Assembly: GCF_003095655.1 (NCBI RefSeq)
Contig: NZ_CP029151.1
Span: 2,107,001 to 2,171,000, forward strand
Reading direction: 5' to 3'
DNA from: Dokdonia sp. Dokd-P16
GTDB taxonomy: Bacteria > Bacteroidota > Bacteroidia > Flavobacteriales > Flavobacteriaceae
Length of the DNA stretch: 64,000 bases
Shown: piece after piece, positions 60,396 to 64,000 of the stretch
How positions within the stretch are numbered: position 1 is the stretch's first letter
Layout of the letters: every line of letters begins with the position of its first letter
Made by a program: the position numbers and the translations under genes
The notes under the pieces: generated by a model
Database searches by the model: none
What the model was told of the DNA's origin: nothing
Seen by the model: the letters and a program-made list of their open reading frames with translations, nothing else

Positions 60396-60689
60396 TTACC
60401 GCAACACAATCTTTTTTACAACCTCTCTACCTATTTCTTCATTGATCATTTTGAGTATTTTTTCCTTTCCATAAGACAATTCTTCTCTAAAAACAGAAGA
60501 GCTTAGGTTTACAAATAGTGTTTCCCTCTCAAAGCGTATGGAAGTAGTGTAGGTCTCAAAAGCAGGATTGAGTGCAAACCATGCACCAGCAACATCTACC
60601 TTATCCATTCCTTTGTTGAGTTTATTCTTTTCAACAAATTCTCCTAAGGCTTGACTTATAGATATAGGGTCTGTGTTTCTTTTTGCCAT
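60396..60689 (-). CDS. DUF721 / DciA-like protein
   Basis: 97 residues matching the DUF721 pattern: ISISQALGEFVEKNKLNKGMDKVDVAGAWFALN, then YTTSIRFERETLFVNLSSSVFREELSYGKEKILKMIN. DciA helps load the replicative helicase. Location beside recF supports a replication-associated role. It overlaps the preceding lipoprotein stop by one base. Confidence 0.85.
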   Translation of the reverse strand: MAKRNTDPISISQALGEFVEKNKLNKGMDKVDVAGAWFALNPAFETYTTSIRFERETLFVNLSSSVFREELSYGKEKILKMINEEIGREVVKKIVLR

Positions 60690-61105
60690 TAATCGAGTGC
60701 TAGGGGTGTGTATTTTCTGTAAGTATATATGAGTCCATCTTCATTGATTAAAACAAGCTCATCTGTAGTTGCTTTCTTTACAGTTTCTTGCCAGGTGTCC
60801 ATTGCGGTAGCATATTCTAGTAGTAATAAATCATCCTTATAAACTACATTGATGTTTTCGCTGGATTGAGACGTTGTAAACTCTCCTACTACGTTAGGTT
60901 GTACTTTTTTACGAACACCCTTTCCGTCTGCATTTACTTCAAAGAAGTCAATATTCTGACTCATACTGAACTCTTTTACTTGTCCTGCTGGATTTTCAAT
61001 AGAAGCTATTTCCCAATAACCGCTTATGTGGCTTAGTTTTTCTTCATTAGACTGTGTGCAGCCTAGAGTGATGGCTAGAATGAGTAGTAGGTATAAATTT
61101 TTCAC
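60689..61105 (-). CDS. Unrecognised lipoprotein between recF and DUF721
   Basis: 138 residues from the GTG at 61103-61105, giving VKNLYLLLILAITLGC, a standard lipoprotein signal. An upstream TTG would add nine atypical residues. The mature part is a small beta-rich domain (SGYWEIASIENPAGQVKEFSM, GVRKKVQPNVVGEFTTSQS, LIYTYRKYTPLALD), similar in size to lipocalin-like Bacteroidetes lipoproteins. It is flanked by recF upstream and DUF721 downstream. Confidence 0.65.
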   Translation of the reverse strand: MKNLYLLLILAITLGCTQSNEEKLSHISGYWEIASIENPAGQVKEFSMSQNIDFFEVNADGKGVRKKVQPNVVGEFTTSQSSENINVVYKDDLLLLEYATAMDTWQETVKKATTDELVLINEDGLIYTYRKYTPLALD

Positions 61106-61152
61106 GAAAGTGTAGTAAAAGTTGAAATGCAAAATACGATAAAAAGAATGTC

Positions 61153-62244
61153 TTATAGAGCGCGTTCCAGATGAAAAAGCTCATAACTCTGATGAATATT
61201 TTTAACCACACTTTCTGTACGTTCCGGATGGGTGTCACTTATAAATAGTTGGCCAAAATCATTGGTGTTTACTAGTTCGATGATATGTTGCACGCGGCTT
61301 TCATCTAGCTTGTCAAAAATATCATCAAGTAGCAGTAGCGGCGTGGTGCCACTTTCTTGTTTTATAAAGTCAAACTGCGCTAGTTTTAAGGCAATGAGAT
61401 ATGATTTTTGCTGACCTTGACTTCCAAATTTCTTTACGGGATGACCGTTAATTTCAAATTGGAGATCATCTTTATGAATACCTACGCTTGTGTATTGCAA
61501 GGATCGATCTTTTGCTAGCGAATTAGTAAGAGAGTGCTTGAGCGGCATGTCACTCAGTGTACTGCTGTAGGTAAGTGTCACATGCTCTGTGCCGCCACTT
61601 ATCGCTTTGTAGCGCTCGTTAAATATAGGAGCAAAACGTTCTAAAAACTGTTTACGCTTTTCAAAAATAGGAGTTCCAAAGCCTTCTAGTTGTTCATTGT
61701 AAACAGCGAGTGTATCTGCATTAAAGGTGCTATTTGCTGCAAAATATTTGAGCAGCGCATTTCTTTGGGTAAGTATTTTGGTATATCCTAGTAGGTTAGA
61801 CAGGTAACTTTTGTCACTTTGTGAGATTACGCCGTCTATAAATTTACGACGGGTGTCGCTTCCTTCGGTAATTAGATCTCTATCTGCAGGAGAAATAATG
61901 ACAAGTGGTAAGAAACCTATGTGATCTGCAAAGCGTTCGTATACCTTAGCATTGCGTTTTATAACTTTCTTGCTGCCTTTTTTTGCACTTACAACAACTT
62001 TCTCTTCTCGGTTATCTTTGTCGTAAACTCCATTAACCACAAAGAAGTCTGCATTGTGATTTATGTTCTGACTAGTAACCGGATTAAAGTAGCTTTTACC
62101 AAAGGATAAGTGGTAAATCGCATCGAGTATATTAGTCTTCCCCACGCCGTTATTTCCGACGAAACAATTTATTTTTGCATCAAAGGTAAAGTCCTTGGAC
62201 TCAAAATTCTTGTAGTTGATAAGAGAGAGAGATTTCAGAATCAT
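61153..62244 (-). CDS. recF: DNA replication and repair protein RecF
   Basis: 363 residues from the ATG at 62242-62244 ([19 protein letters not shown]); an earlier start gives 24 extra atypical residues. Walker [12 protein letters not shown], signature region [20 protein letters not shown], Walker [16 protein letters not shown]. RecF loads recombination proteins at gaps. Confidence 0.94.
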   Translation of the reverse strand: MILKSLSLINYKNFESKDFTFDAKINCFVGNNGVGKTNILDAIYHLSFGKSYFNPVTSQNINHNADFFVVNGVYDKDNREEKVVVSAKKGSKKVIKRNAKVYERFADHIGFLPLVIISPADRDLITEGSDTRRKFIDGVISQSDKSYLSNLLGYTKILTQRNALLKYFAANSTFNADTLAVYNEQLEGFGTPIFEKRKQFLERFAPIFNERYKAISGGTEHVTLTYSSTLSDMPLKHSLTNSLAKDRSLQYTSVGIHKDDLQFEINGHPVKKFGSQGQQKSYLIALKLAQFDFIKQESGTTPLLLLDDIFDKLDESRVQHIIELVNTNDFGQLFISDTHPERTESVVKNIHQSYELFHLERAL

Positions 62245-62357
62245 AGGGTGGTGTAGGTGTGCAACGCTTTTACAAAAGCTTAGTACATCTAGTAATAGTG
62301 CTTTATTGGTCTTCAAAATTAAGCATTAATTTCCCTTTCATAATTCAATAAATATTA

Positions 62358-62365
62358 TATTTTTG
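62358..62365 (+). promoter_or_regulatory. -7 promoter box of the TPR gene
   Basis: TATTTTTG, 22 bases ahead of the ATG at 62388. Confidence 0.35.
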
Positions 62366-62387
62366 CCCGACTAATAAACGACGAAAT

Positions 62388-63173
62388 ATGGCAACATATA
62401 ATAAAAGAGGATATAAATCGAAAACAAAGCCTGAAAAGGAAGAAGTTGAAGAGTTTATAGATGATAGCGAAAGCACAACGGCTGAAGTCTTTGGATCACT
62501 AGATGAAGGAGCGAATAAAGCAGAGGAGTGGTTTGAAAAAAACCAAAAACCTGTAATAGGAGTTATCATAGCTATCCTTGTGATTGCTTTATTGTACCTA
62601 GCATACAGTAAATTTGTTGCAGAACCTGCAAGAGCAGAAGCAGCAAATGAGCTTGTAGTTGCTCAAGAAAGTTTTACAACAGCACTGGAAGCAACAAATA
62701 CTTCTGTTAAAGATTCACTATACATGGTGGCACTTAATGGAAAGAACGGTAAGTACGGTCTTCTAGATGTAGCAGATAACTATGGAGGTACTCCTTCTGG
62801 TAACCTTGCTCACTATTATGCTGGGATGTCTTACCTTGAAATTAAAGATTATCAAAATGCAATTACTCACTTGCAAGATTTTTCTAGTGATGATAAAATG
62901 CTAGCGCCACTTGCAAAAGGAGCAATAGGTGATGCATTCATGCAACTAGGTCAAGCAGATGAGGCTCTTGATTATTATGAGAAAGCAGCAGGGATGAACG
63001 CAAATGACTTTACAACACCACGTTTCTTATTTAAAGCAGGTGTAGCAGCAATCGATCTAGGAAAGATGGATGCAGCAGTGAAGCATCTTACTCGTATTAA
63101 AGAAGAGTATGCAACATCTGAGTATGCAAGTCAAGTAGACTTATACTTAGGTCGCGCGCAAGCAGCAAAATAA
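62388..63173 (+). CDS. Membrane-anchored tetratricopeptide repeat protein (YfgM-like)
   Basis: 261 residues. A basic/acidic N-terminal cytoplasmic stretch, one membrane helix (PVIGVIIAILVIALLYLAYSKF, about 54-75), and a periplasmic TPR region: YYAGMSYLEIKDYQNAITHL, KGAIGDAFMQLGQADEALDYYEKAAG, LFKAGVAAIDLGKMDAAVKHLTRIKEEYATSEYA. YfgM relatives assist envelope protein folding near the Sec translocon. It precedes ribH by 50 bases. Confidence 0.8.
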   Translation: MATYNKRGYKSKTKPEKEEVEEFIDDSESTTAEVFGSLDEGANKAEEWFEKNQKPVIGVIIAILVIALLYLAYSKFVAEPARAEAANELVVAQESFTTALEATNTSVKDSLYMVALNGKNGKYGLLDVADNYGGTPSGNLAHYYAGMSYLEIKDYQNAITHLQDFSSDDKMLAPLAKGAIGDAFMQLGQADEALDYYEKAAGMNANDFTTPRFLFKAGVAAIDLGKMDAAVKHLTRIKEEYATSEYASQVDLYLGRAQAAK

Positions 63174-63223
63174 CATAGACTAGCGCATTTAAAGCGCTTT
63201 GTACTATAACATAAATTACTATT

Positions 63224-63721
63224 ATGGCAACAGCAGGTAACAACCTCTCGGCCTATGATAAAGCAACCATCCCAAACTCGAAAGACTTCAAGTTTGGGAT
63301 TGTTGTTTCTGAGTGGAACGATGAGATCACAGAAGGACTCTTTAAAGGCGCATTTGACGCTTTAAAGGATTGTGGGGCAATTAACGACAATATTGTACGC
63401 TGGAATGTTCCAGGAGCCTTTGAGCTCATCTATGGAGCTAAAAAGATGACACAGGCATATGACATGCTAGATGCTGTTATCGTTATCGGTACCGTGATTC
63501 AAGGTGAGACTAAGCATTTTGATTTCGTATGCGAGGGAGTGACTCAAGGAATTAAGGACCTGAACTTGCAACAAGATATTCCTGTGATTTTCTGTGTACT
63601 TACAGATAATAACATAGAGCAGTCTAGAGCTCGTAGTGGCGGTATACACGGCAATAAAGGAACAGAAGCAGCAATTGCAGCTATAAAAATGGCGCAATTG
63701 AGAAAAGATGCAAAGTTCTAA
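63224..63721 (+). CDS. ribH: 6,7-dimethyl-8-ribityllumazine synthase
   Basis: 165 residues. Motifs: FGIVVSEWNDEITEGLFKGAF, WNVPGAFELIYGAKKM, AVIVIGTVIQGETKHFDFVCEGVTQGI and PVIFCVLTDNNIEQSRARSG. It makes lumazine, the riboflavin precursor. It is followed by the dispersed palindrome and a partial conserved gene. Confidence 0.96.
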   Translation: MATAGNNLSAYDKATIPNSKDFKFGIVVSEWNDEITEGLFKGAFDALKDCGAINDNIVRWNVPGAFELIYGAKKMTQAYDMLDAVIVIGTVIQGETKHFDFVCEGVTQGIKDLNLQQDIPVIFCVLTDNNIEQSRARSGGIHGNKGTEAAIAAIKMAQLRKDAKF

Positions 63722-63732
63722 ATTTTGTAGGG

Positions 63733-63754
63733 TTACGCTTTCGCGAAAGCGTAA
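63733..63754. repeat. Dispersed GCTTTCGCGAAAGC palindrome, full 22-bp form
   Basis: Perfect palindrome of 22 bases beginning 12 bases after the ribH stop; same full form as at 58493. Confidence 0.92.
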
Positions 63755-63901
63755 TAAACAAACAACAATCTATTATATCTCATAGTAGTTGTCGTGCTAT
63801 TTGTGGTTCCTTTTGATATGATTGTTCTTAATTCTCTAGGGAGAATCAATGGAACGGTACGCTTTTTGGATACGAAATTGTATCTTTGAAACAATAGTAT
63901 T

Positions 63902-64000
63902 ATGGGAATTATAAAACGCACAAACAAGAAGTATAGTTACGAGCCGCGCTATTATAATAGCGATAAGGAAGGGAGCCCTTTTAAGATAGAAGGGCGCTTT
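63902..64000 (+). CDS. Conserved small flavobacterial protein downstream of ribH, N-terminal part
   Basis: 33 residues to the window edge, beginning MGIIKRTNKKYSYEPRYYNS and then DKEGSPFKIEGRF. I recall this short protein next to ribH in many Flavobacteriia, often labelled a riboflavin synthase subunit by position only. No function can be given. Confidence 0.7.
   Translation, partial: MGIIKRTNKKYSYEPRYYNSDKEGSPFKIEGRF

Noticed and set aside
1037-63754. Reading the GCTTTCGCGAAAGC palindrome as a transcription terminator
   Set aside because: No T-run follows most copies, several are inside essential reading frames, and separate good terminators exist nearby.
1-64000. tRNA or rRNA genes
   Set aside because: No cloverleaf-like sequence or conserved rRNA segment was noticed, though subtle cases could be missed by eye.

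Overview
The window looks like chromosome of a marine flavobacterium, most probably Dokdonia/Krokinobacter. The main evidence is a gene at 17268-18110 whose protein matches, from memory, the light-driven sodium pump KR2 of Krokinobacter eikastus almost residue for residue, with the N112/D116/Q123 pump motif. Other Bacteroidetes marks agree: a type IX secretion (T9SS) sorting tail, PorT, gliding ATPase GldA, TamL, a DAHP synthase-chorismate mutase fusion, TAnnTTTG-type promoter boxes and few Shine-Dalgarno sequences. Assignments rest on remembered families and visible motifs; no search was run.

Layout. 1-3293: an ArsR-type regulator with a DUF6428 gene, a tandem hairpin repeat, a methyltransferase and a flavin monooxygenase with a fused zinc-finger-like N-terminus. 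3500-9658: an A+T-rich accessory run, all on the minus strand, of membrane, secreted and unrecognised proteins, with a broken gene and an attC-like element. 9659-13970: small accessory modules (thioredoxin-reductase-like enzyme with a Fur-family regulator; a lipoprotein; the mobile mystery A/B Fic pair), bracketed by four copies of one terminator-plus-palindrome repeat. 14009-19144: pnp, rpsO, the sodium-pumping rhodopsin and gldA. 19345-23569: aromatic amino acid operon (pheA, aminotransferase, tyrA, DAHP synthase/chorismate mutase) preceded by a complete-looking transcription attenuator with a Phe/Tyr-rich leader peptide. 24448-32635: rsgA, dtd, two DUF3857/transglutaminase-like proteins, a MazG-like enzyme, aroA and queA. 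32830-39151: glyoxylate shunt (aceB, aceA) with a divergent ScfR/RamB-type regulator and an alanine-glyoxylate-type aminotransferase. 39318-51020: rlmN, a T9SS cargo protein, a polyprenyl synthase, accD, fbaA, tamL, a TrmH-family methyltransferase, ubiE and porT. 51270-56189: trkA-trkH potassium uptake, YpdA and CtlX. 56499-64000: an SDR/DUF2867 protein, argS, a DUF721 gene, recF, a TPR protein, ribH and the start of one more gene.

A palindrome with core ACGCTTTCGCGAAAGCGT recurs about twenty times, in gaps, in untranslated leaders and inside at least five reading frames, where it is translated in frame. It behaves like a dispersed repeat family.

The genes suggest a light-assisted heterotroph: the rhodopsin exports sodium, the Trk system imports potassium, and the glyoxylate shunt allows growth on C2 units. 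The most notable regulatory object is the pheA leader (19392-19531). Next come the Fur-type operator at 11222-11248, the mystery-protein operators at 13721-13770 and the repeat-bracketed modules at 9906-13970.
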